From contig CANLMQ010000011.1 in the NCBI GenBank assembly GCA_947492175.1, positions 124,001 through 188,000 on the forward strand: a stretch of 64,000 nt of DNA, written 5' to 3'. Each line of letters begins with the position of its first letter. Position 1 is the first letter of the stretch. Below are positions 36,177 through 44,765 of this stretch, piece after piece. A program made the translations under genes and the position numbers. The DNA comes from an uncultured Draconibacterium sp. GTDB taxonomy: Bacteria; Bacteroidota; Bacteroidia; Bacteroidales; Prolixibacteraceae. Below the pieces are notes generated by a model. That model was not told the origin of the DNA. It searched no databases and saw only the letters and a program-made list of their open reading frames with translations.

Positions 36177-36957
36177 TGATATTCAAAAAAATAATTGCTT
36201 TTGAACCTTTCCCCGGAACCGAACTCATTTTAAACCGGGCACCCGCCATTTCTGTTCTGCTAACCAGATTTTTTAGCCCAAGACCTGTATTCATCTTTTC
36301 ATCAAAATTAAATCCTTGTCCATTATCACGTATGGCAATCGCTACCGATTTATAAAAAAACCTGACATTAATGTTTATCAAATCAGCATTCGAATGTTTT
36401 ATTGAATTATTAAGAAGCTCCTGCACCACCCGAAACAAAGCCAGTTCTTTCCGGCTGTCAAAACGAAACTGATCGCCACTTTTCCAACACTTAATCTGTA
36501 GCTGTTCTGCTTTATTCACCCAGCCGGCCAGTTCTTCCAATGCAAAAAACAATCCCAGTTTCTCCAGCGACGGCGGTAATAATGCACGCGATATTCTTCG
36601 CACCTGCGTTATCACATCGTCTAAATAAGTTTTAGTTTCTGTAGCCAATGTTTTTGCTTTCCCCTCATCCGATTTTTTTTCGATCCGGCCAACATTAAGC
36701 TTAACTACAGAAAGCATAGCTCCAACTTCATCGTGCAAATCCTGAGCAATTCGCTTACGTTCTTTCTCTTGAGCCTGGATCGTATTTTGCAAAACTACCC
36801 GTTGTTGTTCCTGTCGAACACGGTTAATTTCCAACTGTTTCTGAAGTAAACGCTTTTGATAGGTAATAAAAAAGAAAAATATACCACCTGCCAGTAGCAG
36901 CATCCCCACCGAACCCATAAAATACACTAAAACTACATCTGAAGTACCGGAATCCAT
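36166..36957 (-). CDS. NarX/LytS-type sensor histidine kinase (HisKA_3)
   Basis: The ATG at 36957 is chosen over an in-frame TTG two codons upstream. The 263-residue protein has one membrane helix (about 8-30) and a short coiled coil. A HisKA_3 dimerisation motif, KERKRIAQDLHDEVGAML, carries the phospho-accepting His75. The HATPase domain has ELLNNSIKHSNA (N-box) and DNGQGFNFDEK, and GLGLKNL. There is no sensor domain, so the signal must come through a partner; the 7-TM protein encoded just upstream is the natural candidate. It overlaps the response regulator gene. Confidence 0.9.
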   Translation of the reverse strand: MDSGTSDVVLVYFMGSVGMLLLAGGIFFFFITYQKRLLQKQLEINRVRQEQQRVVLQNTIQAQEKERKRIAQDLHDEVGAMLSVVKLNVGRIEKKSDEGKAKTLATETKTYLDDVITQVRRISRALLPPSLEKLGLFFALEELAGWVNKAEQLQIKCWKSGDQFRFDSRKELALFRVVQELLNNSIKHSNADLININVRFFYKSVAIAIRDNGQGFNFDEKMNTGLGLKNLVSRTEMAGARFKMSSVPGKGSKAIIFLNINEE

Positions 36958-37023
36958 ATTCAAATATTTCTATCCCAACAGACTAAAATACTTAACAAAA
37001 TTGATTTTTGTGTACAATTGACA

Positions 37024-37060
37024 AATATTTTACAGTTACGTGGTAACCAACTACATAACT
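37024..37060 (-). promoter_or_regulatory. Candidate kinase-regulator promoter with internal palindrome
   Basis: On the minus strand GTTG is followed after 18 bases by AATATTTG, close to the TTTG/TAnnTTTG pattern. The spacer contains GTTAC-CAC-GTAAC (plus 37035-37047), a perfect palindrome with the same TACGT core as the palindromes at 35152-35215. This would suit autoregulation of the kinase-regulator pair. Confidence 0.35.
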
Positions 37061-37100
37061 TTTGCAGTTCTTATTGCAGTCTAAGATGTAAAAACTGATA

Positions 37101-37760
37101 TTAGTTTACCAATCTTTTATTGGATTTGTGATATTTCCCGGCTTTCCAGAAACCAATGGCAATTAATATATAAAAGCCCACATTAAATACCGTAAAATAA
37201 ATATTAACCAATTTTGAAAACTCCCTGGAATATTCAAGTATCATCATGAAAAGAATATTGTAAAACAAATTTGCAGAGAAATAAAGCAACACTGCTGTAT
37301 TAATCCATACCATTGGCTCTGTACTTAATTTACGAATATTGGTCTCAATCATTACTTTATGGAAATACAAGATTGAGAATAAAACAAGAATAAGACTACT
37401 AACAGAACGAGTAGCTGAATAGTCATAAATAGTTTGAATAAAAAAAGGATTAACAATACAGTACAACTCAAAAAGCACAATAAATACAATAATCCATTTC
37501 GCGATTTTCGATTTGTAAAAATGATGATAATACACCAAAGCCAGCAACAAAAATTCTATGGGTCCATAAATATGAGTCCCCGGCAAAGTATTCGTAACCC
37601 CAAACCTACTCAACAAGTGCAGTAATACTTCGGTAACCAAAGCAATACTTACAAAGACATACAGAAAAATAAATTTCTTTTCGAGCTTTTTTATAAAAAC
37701 AGTTCCAAGAATTACTGCACTAAGTTCTGAGAAAATATTAAGATATAAATAATAGGGCAT
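37101..37760 (-). CDS. 7-TM membrane protein linked to a two-component system
   Basis: The 219-residue protein consists almost entirely of about seven hydrophobic helices. The loop after the second helix has LLSRFGVTNTLPGTHIYGPIE and the tail is basic (GKYHKSNKRLVN). I do not recognise a named family. Similar small 7-TM proteins occur beside NarL-type pairs in Bacteroidota. It may sense a membrane signal for the kinase, which lacks an input domain. It lies 5 bases after the unknown protein gene on the same strand, and 143 bases before the kinase gene. Confidence 0.6.
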   Translation of the reverse strand: MPYYLYLNIFSELSAVILGTVFIKKLEKKFIFLYVFVSIALVTEVLLHLLSRFGVTNTLPGTHIYGPIEFLLLALVYYHHFYKSKIAKWIIVFIVLFELYCIVNPFFIQTIYDYSATRSVSSLILVLFSILYFHKVMIETNIRKLSTEPMVWINTAVLLYFSANLFYNILFMMILEYSREFSKLVNIYFTVFNVGFYILIAIGFWKAGKYHKSNKRLVN

Positions 37761-37765
37761 GTAAA

Positions 37766-38410
37766 TTACGTGTTGTAAATACTTCGCTCATCACAATTGG
37801 GCGGGCAAATACTTGCATAATCGTAATCTTCATTTGTTTCTTCAAGTGCATCTTTTTCAACTGAGGAAGTTGCTCCAAGAATTGCTGTCATTGTTTTCTG
37901 AATACCAAATTCGATCCTAATTTCAGCTTTATTCTGCACATTAAAAAGTTCGTGCAATTCAAATTTGGTTAAAAGATAGGCATTCGGATAGATATACTGA
38001 CGATAAGGAGCCTCACTATCTTCCACGTCGAGTTCGCCGGCACGCCATTTTCTGTATCTGTGAATACTTTCAATAACCCCACTTGTATTGTCCGACATGT
38101 CAACATTTTGCTTTTCCAGCTTAAATACAGGAATCTCATAATCGGCATAAACATCGCCACTTCCCAACAAAAATGAAGAAACAGCAAAAGCGCATAACTC
38201 ATACTTACCTTCTTTTTTATCCACTTCCAATCCCAAGTAAACACGCACCCGGTTTTCATTTTCGCCAATTAATGCTTTATAAGTTTCCTTCTGAAGAACC
38301 AACTTTGAGACATATAGACTGAAGGTTTCTTTCTCTTCCGCTTTAAAATTTTTTCTCCAGTTCTCTGCTTTTTTGGGGGCGAGTTGATCTCGTTTTAACT
38401 TAGTTGTCAT
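37766..38410 (-). CDS. Unknown soluble protein linked to the two-component system
   Basis: The 214-residue protein begins MTTKLKRDQLAPKKAENWR and has no signal peptide or membrane helix. The middle contains VRVYLGLEVDKKEGKYELCAFAVSSF and IRIEFGIQKTMTAILGATSS, alternating strands and helices. The C-terminus has CPPNCDERSIYN, a two-cysteine tail. I do not recognise the family. It is co-directional with and 5 bases ahead of the 7-TM gene, so both are likely translated from one message. The context suggests a role in the same signalling module. Confidence 0.55.
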   Translation of the reverse strand: MTTKLKRDQLAPKKAENWRKNFKAEEKETFSLYVSKLVLQKETYKALIGENENRVRVYLGLEVDKKEGKYELCAFAVSSFLLGSGDVYADYEIPVFKLEKQNVDMSDNTSGVIESIHRYRKWRAGELDVEDSEAPYRQYIYPNAYLLTKFELHELFNVQNKAEIRIEFGIQKTMTAILGATSSVEKDALEETNEDYDYASICPPNCDERSIYNT

Positions 38411-38560
38411 ACTTTAAGTATTTGGTTGTTATAAAAATAAAGAAAATGTTTTACTTAAATACATTTTCAAAAGATATTATATCAACACAATTTCATTTGT
38501 AATTAGTATTTTTTAAAGATCCTGCTTCGTTACAAAAATGAGGCCAATTCTATCGAAATA

Positions 38561-38595
38561 AAAACTACCCGCCAAGATATTGACGGGTAGTAATA
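38561..38595 (-). terminator. Intrinsic terminator after the Arg/Tyr-rich protein gene
   Basis: ACTACCCG (38564-38571) pairs with CGGGTAGT (38584-38591) and the A-run at 38558-38564 reads as a U-tract on the minus strand. It lies 45 bases past the stop of the gene at 38637 and separates it from the two-component block. Confidence 0.8.
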
Positions 38596-38636
38596 TAACA
38601 GTATTGATTTCTGTATAATCAATAGATGTGCTAAAA

Positions 38637-39815
38637 CTAATCGTAATAATAATCGTCGTCAAAATGATATCCCTCACTTATGTAACCATCATTAAAAGCA
38701 TAATATCTTTCGGGGTAATGTACAAGATTGAAACCATAATTTCCCCATTCGAAAAACAAGTTCCCCACTCTAAAATACAGGTATCCGTTTATGTATACCC
38801 GCTCGTAGCCCTGTGGCAAGTATTCGAAAGCAAATCCAAACGGCAGATCAACCAGTACATAGCCAACTCCTCTTCGATATCTGAAAAAATGACCATTGTA
38901 GCAATAATAGTTATGATGATTATGAACAAATACCTGCGGACGATAGTCGAATCTGCGAATTACATGTCCGTACCTGTTATGATGGTAATAATGTTTGTGA
39001 TACACATACGACTGAGGATTATAGCCATAATAGTAGTCGCACCAGCTATTTTGATTCCATCGATAACGCTCCCAGCTGCGATCCCAATGCCTGTATTTAC
39101 TGTAATTATAACGACTATAATATCTCCTGTCGCTTCGATTGTAATTCATCTTGGCAGGACGGTGATTGCTACTCCAGTAATTTTTGCTCCCCCTATAGTT
39201 CTTGTTCGGAGTATATCTCCGGTCCGATTTATCAATGCGATAAAAGTCACGAGTACGAGATGAGCTGTTTTCTCTCGATGTCCGGGTTGCAATATTAGTT
39301 GATCCGGAACGATTCCTGTTTGTTGAGTAACGAGTGCTATTTCCTGAACGATTCGTACTACGGGCTACATCTGAATTCCGGCTTCGCTGTTCATTAACTC
39401 CGGGATTTCTATTTGTTCCGGACGAATTTCTTCTGCTTTGCTGAGTAGAATAATTCCGGGTGTCCTCCCTTTTTCGGGACGACGAATGGCTACTGTTTCT
39501 TTTTTGAGAATTATAAGTAGCAGCACTTTTATTCCTATTGTTCGAACTTCGTGTAGTTGCACTACCTGATCTGCTATTACTACTCCGGGTACTCTTTAAC
39601 TTCGGATCTACCGATGCTCTGCGTGCTTTATCGTAGTTTCTGTCAGACCTCTTCGTTTCAACTGTCTTTTTTACGTTTCCTCTCTTTTCCGGTTCTCTGT
39701 TTTCAGCACGTTGCTGAGTTGACCGGCGTTGAGCTTGTGCAGGGATTGTTGTTACTATTGTAACTGCCGCCAGAGTAATCATCATGGCAAACAGTTTTAA
39801 TTTTGTTGTTTTCAT
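38637..39815 (-). CDS. Secreted Arg/Ser/Asn-rich and Tyr-rich protein with DUF6515-like tail
   Basis: The 392-residue protein has a signal peptide (cleavage near PAQAQ) and a ~190-residue disordered region very rich in Ser, Arg and Asn. Tyr/His/Arg-rich repeats such as YYSRYNYSKYRHW and HKHYYHHNRYGH follow. The C-terminal ~100 residues (LPQGYERVYINGYLYFRVGN) match the DUF6515-type beta domain seen in Bacteroidota envelope proteins. The high positive charge and aromatic content suggest a protein that sticks to the envelope or to extracellular polymer. It is transcribed alone with its own terminator; the function is unknown. Confidence 0.65.
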   Translation of the reverse strand: MKTTKLKLFAMMITLAAVTIVTTIPAQAQRRSTQQRAENREPEKRGNVKKTVETKRSDRNYDKARRASVDPKLKSTRSSNSRSGSATTRSSNNRNKSAATYNSQKRNSSHSSSRKREDTRNYSTQQSRRNSSGTNRNPGVNEQRSRNSDVARSTNRSGNSTRYSTNRNRSGSTNIATRTSRENSSSRTRDFYRIDKSDRRYTPNKNYRGSKNYWSSNHRPAKMNYNRSDRRYYSRYNYSKYRHWDRSWERYRWNQNSWCDYYYGYNPQSYVYHKHYYHHNRYGHVIRRFDYRPQVFVHNHHNYYCYNGHFFRYRRGVGYVLVDLPFGFAFEYLPQGYERVYINGYLYFRVGNLFFEWGNYGFNLVHYPERYYAFNDGYISEGYHFDDDYYYD

Positions 39816-39978
39816 GGTAATAGATTTAAAAGATTCAACAAATTGTTTGCTTTGCTCTTTTGGCGCCTAAATATATAAACCGGTATTTGCTGAGTATATC
39901 GCAAAGGCTGTGCCAAAACATAAGTCTACCAAACTAAGAGAAGGCTAACAAGCTATCAATCAGTCATATTTTTATCTC

Positions 39979-40009
39979 TTTTTTTTCTAATTAATTCTCT
40001 CTACTTTTG
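39979..40009 (+). promoter_or_regulatory. Promoter of ruvX
   Basis: TACTTTTG (40002-40009) is a perfect TAnnTTTG -7 element. TTTT at 39979-39982 is 19 bases upstream and stands for the -33 box with one mismatch. The ruvX ATG follows 19 bases later, so the leader would be about 12 bases. Confidence 0.55.
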
Positions 40010-40027
40010 CAGCGTTTTATATGATAT

Positions 40028-40453
40028 ATGGGAAGAATATTATCCATCGATTACGGAAGAAAGCGTGTAGGAATAGCAGTTACCGATCCCGCTCAAATTA
40101 TAGCCAACCGTCTTACAACGGTTGCTACACATACCATTTGGGATTTTTTGAAAGAATATTTTGAAAAAGAAGAAGTGGAAGCTGTAGTTGTAGGATACCC
40201 CAAACAAATGAACAACCAGGCTTCGGAGGCTGTTAGGTATATTAATCCATTTTTAAAGAAGTTTCAGAAGGTTTATCCTGAAATGAAATTGGAAATTCTG
40301 GATGAAAGGTTTACATCGAAAATGGCTTTTCAAACCATGATTGACGGAGGCTTGAAGAAGAAAAAGAGACAAGACAAAGCAATGGTTGATGCAGTAAGTG
40401 CAACAATTATTCTGCAGAATTATTTAGAACAAAGACGAAATTTAATACAATGA
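40028..40453 (+). CDS. ruvX: Holliday junction resolvase-like protein RuvX/YqgF
   Basis: The 141-residue RNase-H-fold protein shows SIDYGRKRVGIAVTD at the N-terminus, the first acidic active-site residue. VVVGYPKQMN, LDERFTS and a terminal DKAMVDAVSATIILQNYL with the last two Asp follow, the usual YqgF motifs. YqgF proteins process 16S rRNA 5' ends or resolve Holliday junctions. An out-of-frame ATG at 40021 precedes the chosen one. Peptide deformylase follows after 91 bases. Confidence 0.9.
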   Translation: MGRILSIDYGRKRVGIAVTDPAQIIANRLTTVATHTIWDFLKEYFEKEEVEAVVVGYPKQMNNQASEAVRYINPFLKKFQKVYPEMKLEILDERFTSKMAFQTMIDGGLKKKKRQDKAMVDAVSATIILQNYLEQRRNLIQ

Positions 40454-40544
40454 AACGACCATGACAATTTTATGCCATATAAGTATATAATTTAAATCAT
40501 GGGAGTTCCATATTATACCTTTAATAAAAAGCAATTTTAATAAG

Positions 40545-41102
40545 ATGAAATATCCGGTAACGGTATACGGCGATCCGCTTTTACGCAAAACAGCAAAAGA
40601 TATTGACAAAGACCATCCAAACCTGAAAGAAATTATTGAAAATATGTGGGAAACTATGTATTACTCCGATGGTGTTGGACTAGCTGCCCCGCAGGTAGGC
40701 AAATCCATTCGGTTATTTGTTATAGATGCCTCGTCAGGAGCCGATGAAGAACCCGAGCTGGAAGGTTTCAAAAAGGTTTTTATTAATCCAGAAATCATCG
40801 ATACCGATGGTGAAGAATGGGTTATGAACGAAGGCTGCTTAAGTTTACCGGAGATAAGAGAAGATGTTTCGCGCCCTGACGAAGTAACTATTCGTTACTT
40901 CGACGAGAATTTTGTTGAACACGAAGAAACTTACAGAGGTTTTGCAGGCAGAGTTATCCAGCACGAATACGATCACTTGGAAGGAGTATTGTTTATCGAC
41001 CACTTATCGCCATTACGCAAACGGTTATTAAAAGGCAAACTCCAAAACATTGCCAAAGGAAAAGTTATTCCTCATTACAGAATAAAAGTTCCGGTAAAAT
41101 AG
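40545..41102 (+). CDS. def: Peptide deformylase
   Basis: The 185-residue enzyme removes the formyl group from the N-terminal Met of new proteins. The three family motifs are present: GVGLAAPQVG (about 42-51), EGCLSLP with the metal Cys (about 100) and QHEYDHLEG with both metal His (about 142-150). The length is normal. It lies in a plus-strand run between ruvX and comEC, with a 91-base gap before and a 52-base gap after. Confidence 0.97.
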   Translation: MKYPVTVYGDPLLRKTAKDIDKDHPNLKEIIENMWETMYYSDGVGLAAPQVGKSIRLFVIDASSGADEEPELEGFKKVFINPEIIDTDGEEWVMNEGCLSLPEIREDVSRPDEVTIRYFDENFVEHEETYRGFAGRVIQHEYDHLEGVLFIDHLSPLRKRLLKGKLQNIAKGKVIPHYRIKVPVK

Positions 41103-41154
41103 TAACCCTTTCCACAATTTTTCGTTTGAATGATTAATCCTTCAGGCGGATACT

Positions 41155-43173
41155 GTGGAAAATACCTTTCAAAAAATACCCTTTCTCAGAATAACACTGG
41201 CTTTTGCCATTGGTGTTTGGCTATGCAGTTACATTCAGATATCTCTGAATATTCTCTTTACTATATTGTTATTTATACTATTCGTACTGGTATTTATAAA
41301 TAGTAAATTCAGCTACAAACTGAGTTCCGTTTTTGGAGTTTTTATTCAACTGTTTTTTATTTTACTGGGGATAATTGTTGCCAATAACTATAATACAGAA
41401 CCTTATTTTTTTCAAAAAGGTGTTTCGCTTGGAACAATACTTGAAAGTCCACAGGAAAAGCCAAACTCTTTTAAATCTCTGATTGAAATTACTACGGTTA
41501 AAACAGATGATTCAATATTCCAAACCAACGAAAAAGTTCTGGTATATTTTGCAAAAGAAGAAAGAGTTAAGCTGTTACAACCCGGCCAACAAATTATTTT
41601 TAATACAATTCCACAAAAAGTAAAGAATTATGGTAATCCTTTTGAATTCGATTATAAAAGTTATTTAGAAAACAAACGAATTTACCGCCAGGTATATTTA
41701 AACGAAAAAAGCTGGGAAACGACAAACTACAAATCGGCTGGAATGCTTGTTAAAGCAGAGTTGCTGCGCAAGAAACTTCTAGAAATATATCGTAATCAAA
41801 ATCTGGGATCAAACGAAACCGAAATATTATCGGCCTTAACTTTAGGCTACAAGCGTGATTTAGACCGTGAAACCAAACGCGTTTTCTCTGCCGCAGGGGC
41901 TATGCACGTTCTGGCAGTTTCCGGATTACATGTTGGTATTATCTTTATGGTTTTCAATTTTGTTTTTGGCTTTCTAAAAAAACAAAAAACCGGACGGCAT
42001 GTATTTGTTCTATTGGCTATTCTCTTGCTTTGGTTTTATGCTTTCATTACCGGGCTATCACCTTCGGTATTGCGGGCAGCCACTATGTTTAGTATTGTTA
42101 TTATTGGCAATAATCTGAATCGCAGGGCAAGTATTTACAATTCGCTGGCTGCGTCTGCTCTTATTCTGTTGCTGATAAATCCCAACAATCTTTTTGAAGT
42201 GGGATTTCAACTTTCTTATTCTGCAGTTTTTGGAATAGTTTATCTATATCCCCGACTTGAAAAACTTTGGCCGGTTAACAACAAAATTCTTAAATTTTTC
42301 TGGGGTTTGCTTTGCGTTTCCATAGCAGCTCAAATTGCTACCTTTCCATTAACTTCATTCTATTTCAACCAGTTTCCTACTTTCTTTTGGTTAACCAATA
42401 TCGTTATAATTCCTGCTATTATATTGCTCATTCCTATGGGAATATCCTTACTGCTTTTTTCACAAATCCCCCTCCTTTCTGCAGGACTGGCTTTTCTGGT
42501 CAAATGGATGATTAAAGGAGTGTATTTTGTATTGCATTTTATCGAATCGTTTCCTTATTCGACAGCAGATATTTCGTTGAATCCACCAGAGCTTTTCTTT
42601 TTACTCGTATTTATGTTTTTTGCATTCATTCTACTTAAAAACAAACAAGCATTATATCTCAAATTAACGTTTACTGCCCTGCTCCTGTTTTCAATTTCTG
42701 TTCTACACGCTAACATTCATCAACATAAAAGCCACGAAATATTTATTTTTAACATCGATAAAACTCCTACTATTCAGTTGATTTCAGGCAGAAAAAACTA
42801 TGTTATTTCAAAAGGGAAAACTGAACGAAATGATTTTTTCTATCAGCAGATTCAGAATATAAATCGAAAAAAGAGGTTGGATGAGCCGATTTTTATTAAT
42901 TCAGATAATTTCTACCGCGATGATTTTCTGTTACAAAAAAACGGAGTTCTATTTTTTGAAGGAAAAACAATATTGTTTTCCGGAGAAGTAAAAACAGCAA
43001 CTTTTGAAACTTCCCCCGACTTTATTATTGTTGACCAGCACATTGATTTTAACCTGGTAGAAACAAATGAAAAAACAAAAATTATTTCTGCCAAGCATAT
43101 ATATCCTTCCACGAAAAACAAACATTTTCATCTGCTAAAAACCCACGGTGCATTTCATCACAGATGGAAATAG
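41155..43173 (+). CDS. comEC: ComEC/Rec2-family DNA uptake channel without metallo-beta-lactamase domain
   Basis: GTG at 41155 is the only plausible start because a stop lies 24 bases upstream in frame. The 672-residue protein has an N-terminal DUF4131 segment with membrane helices. The Competence domain follows (about 220-500), with AAGAMHVLAVSGLHVGI and FITGLSPSVLRAA, both hallmark ComEC sequences. The C-terminal ~170 residues lack the HxHxDH metal motif of the metallo-beta-lactamase domain found in many ComEC proteins. It would form the inner-membrane channel for single-stranded DNA uptake. Confidence 0.9.
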   Translation: MENTFQKIPFLRITLAFAIGVWLCSYIQISLNILFTILLFILFVLVFINSKFSYKLSSVFGVFIQLFFILLGIIVANNYNTEPYFFQKGVSLGTILESPQEKPNSFKSLIEITTVKTDDSIFQTNEKVLVYFAKEERVKLLQPGQQIIFNTIPQKVKNYGNPFEFDYKSYLENKRIYRQVYLNEKSWETTNYKSAGMLVKAELLRKKLLEIYRNQNLGSNETEILSALTLGYKRDLDRETKRVFSAAGAMHVLAVSGLHVGIIFMVFNFVFGFLKKQKTGRHVFVLLAILLLWFYAFITGLSPSVLRAATMFSIVIIGNNLNRRASIYNSLAASALILLLINPNNLFEVGFQLSYSAVFGIVYLYPRLEKLWPVNNKILKFFWGLLCVSIAAQIATFPLTSFYFNQFPTFFWLTNIVIIPAIILLIPMGISLLLFSQIPLLSAGLAFLVKWMIKGVYFVLHFIESFPYSTADISLNPPELFFLLVFMFFAFILLKNKQALYLKLTFTALLLFSISVLHANIHQHKSHEIFIFNIDKTPTIQLISGRKNYVISKGKTERNDFFYQQIQNINRKKRLDEPIFINSDNFYRDDFLLQKNGVLFFEGKTILFSGEVKTATFETSPDFIIVDQHIDFNLVETNEKTKIISAKHIYPSTKNKHFHLLKTHGAFHHRWK

Positions 43174-43412
43174 TATTTTCTGTCAACAAACCATTTTCAT
43201 TCATTTTTAATCTTATTACTTACAACCCAGCAATTAACAGCTATAATGTGCCAGGTATTAAGATACATTAACTGTTTTAAGTAATAACGAAACTTATTTT
43301 TTGTAATTTAGTATGTTAAATTTAGTGCAGCTTATTCGGATAAAAAAACAATTTTGAATTGTAGTTAAGAACATATTACATTATTTTGCTCCATTTAATA
43401 TAAGACAGACAG

Positions 43413-44747
43413 ATGAAAGTTGTAATTGCCGGCGCGGGAGAGGTTGGAACACATTTAGCACGAATGCTTACCAATGAAAATCATGATATTGTTTTATTAG
43501 ATGATTCTCCGGAAAAGCTTTCGAAGATTAGTGCCGAGGTGGATTTAATGACAATAGCCGGATCTGCCCATTCTTTTCAGGACCTGAAAAGTACCGATTT
43601 GGCAAAATCCGATTTATTTATTGCGGTAACTCCTTTTGAAGAACGAAATGTATTGGCCTGTTCCATGGCATCGTATCTTGGAGTTGGAAGAACAATTGCA
43701 CGAATTAATAATCAGGAATACTTACAAGAGAGATACCGCGAAAAGCTCAGCAACCTTGGCATTAACGAACTTATTTATCCAGAAAGTCTGGCTGCAAAAG
43801 AAATTGTAGCTTCGGTTAAGCAAACCGCAACACGGCAGCTAATTGAATTTTCAAACGGCAAACTGTTATTGTTGGGAATAAAAGTGCGCGACAATGCACT
43901 AATATTAAATAAAACTTTTGAAGAGTTATCGCAGGAAAATCAACATTTGCTGGTTGTAGCCATTCAGCGAAATAATAAAACAATTATTCCGAAAGGAACT
44001 GATTTTATACAAAGCGGCGATGTAGTTTATTTTATTACAACCCGCGCCGAACAACAAAATGTGTTTGAACTTACGGGTAAAAAACAGTTTGAAGTTAAAA
44101 ATATCATGTTCCTTGGCGGAAGCCGGATTGCTCAAAAAGCCATTGAGAAATTAGGCGACAATTATCGTATTAAAATTATTGAAGACAGCAGAGAAAAATG
44201 CGAAAAAATTGCCGACAAATTCGAGAACGTACTTGTTATTAATGGCGATGGGCGAAACCTCAACCTGCTGAAAGAGGAAGGTATTGAAAAAATGGATGCT
44301 TTTGTGGCAACAACCGGAAATTCGGAAACAAACATTCTAGGATGCCATCTTGCCAAAAGTTTTGGAGTACGCCGAACAGTTGCCGAGGTAGAAAACCTGG
44401 CATATATGAGCCTGGCCGACAACATGAACATTGGTAGTATCTTCAATAAAAAATTAATTGCAGCCGGCTACATTTACAGGTTTACGTTAAACGCCGAAAT
44501 TTCGAAAGTAAAATGCTTGTCAGCATCTGATGCCGAAGTTTTCGAATTTATTGCAAAACCCGGAGCAAAAATTGTTGAAAAGCCAATTAAAGATCTGGAT
44601 TTTCCTGATGAAGCAAAAATTGGTGGAGTAATTCGGGGAAACATGGGATACATTGCCCATGGTTATACTCAAATACAGGAAGGCGACAAAGTGGTTGTTT
44701 TCACTCTTCCTTCAGGAATAAAAAAACTCGAAAAATTCTTTAAATAG
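43413..44747 (+). CDS. trkA: Trk potassium uptake regulatory subunit TrkA
   Basis: The 444-residue cytosolic protein has two RCK units. The first begins KVVIAGAGEVGTHLARML with an Asp later in LLDDSPEKL, a full NAD-binding motif. The second starts about residue 228 (KNIMFLGGSRIAQKAIEKL), with a GGSRIA variant of the GxGxxG loop. Each unit is followed by a TrkA_C domain (about 140-220 and 360-444). It binds TrkH and controls K+ flow in response to nucleotides. The trkH gene follows after 18 bases. Confidence 0.95.
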   Translation: MKVVIAGAGEVGTHLARMLTNENHDIVLLDDSPEKLSKISAEVDLMTIAGSAHSFQDLKSTDLAKSDLFIAVTPFEERNVLACSMASYLGVGRTIARINNQEYLQERYREKLSNLGINELIYPESLAAKEIVASVKQTATRQLIEFSNGKLLLLGIKVRDNALILNKTFEELSQENQHLLVVAIQRNNKTIIPKGTDFIQSGDVVYFITTRAEQQNVFELTGKKQFEVKNIMFLGGSRIAQKAIEKLGDNYRIKIIEDSREKCEKIADKFENVLVINGDGRNLNLLKEEGIEKMDAFVATTGNSETNILGCHLAKSFGVRRTVAEVENLAYMSLADNMNIGSIFNKKLIAAGYIYRFTLNAEISKVKCLSASDAEVFEFIAKPGAKIVEKPIKDLDFPDEAKIGGVIRGNMGYIAHGYTQIQEGDKVVVFTLPSGIKKLEKFFK

Positions 44748-44765
44748 GCGACAAATTACCAGAGA

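Noticed and set aside
38628..39263. A 211-codon plus-strand frame antisense to the Arg/Tyr-rich protein gene
   Set aside because: Its Ile/Val-rich product results from reading Tyr/Asn/Arg codons in reverse; the minus strand has a signal peptide and a matching terminator.
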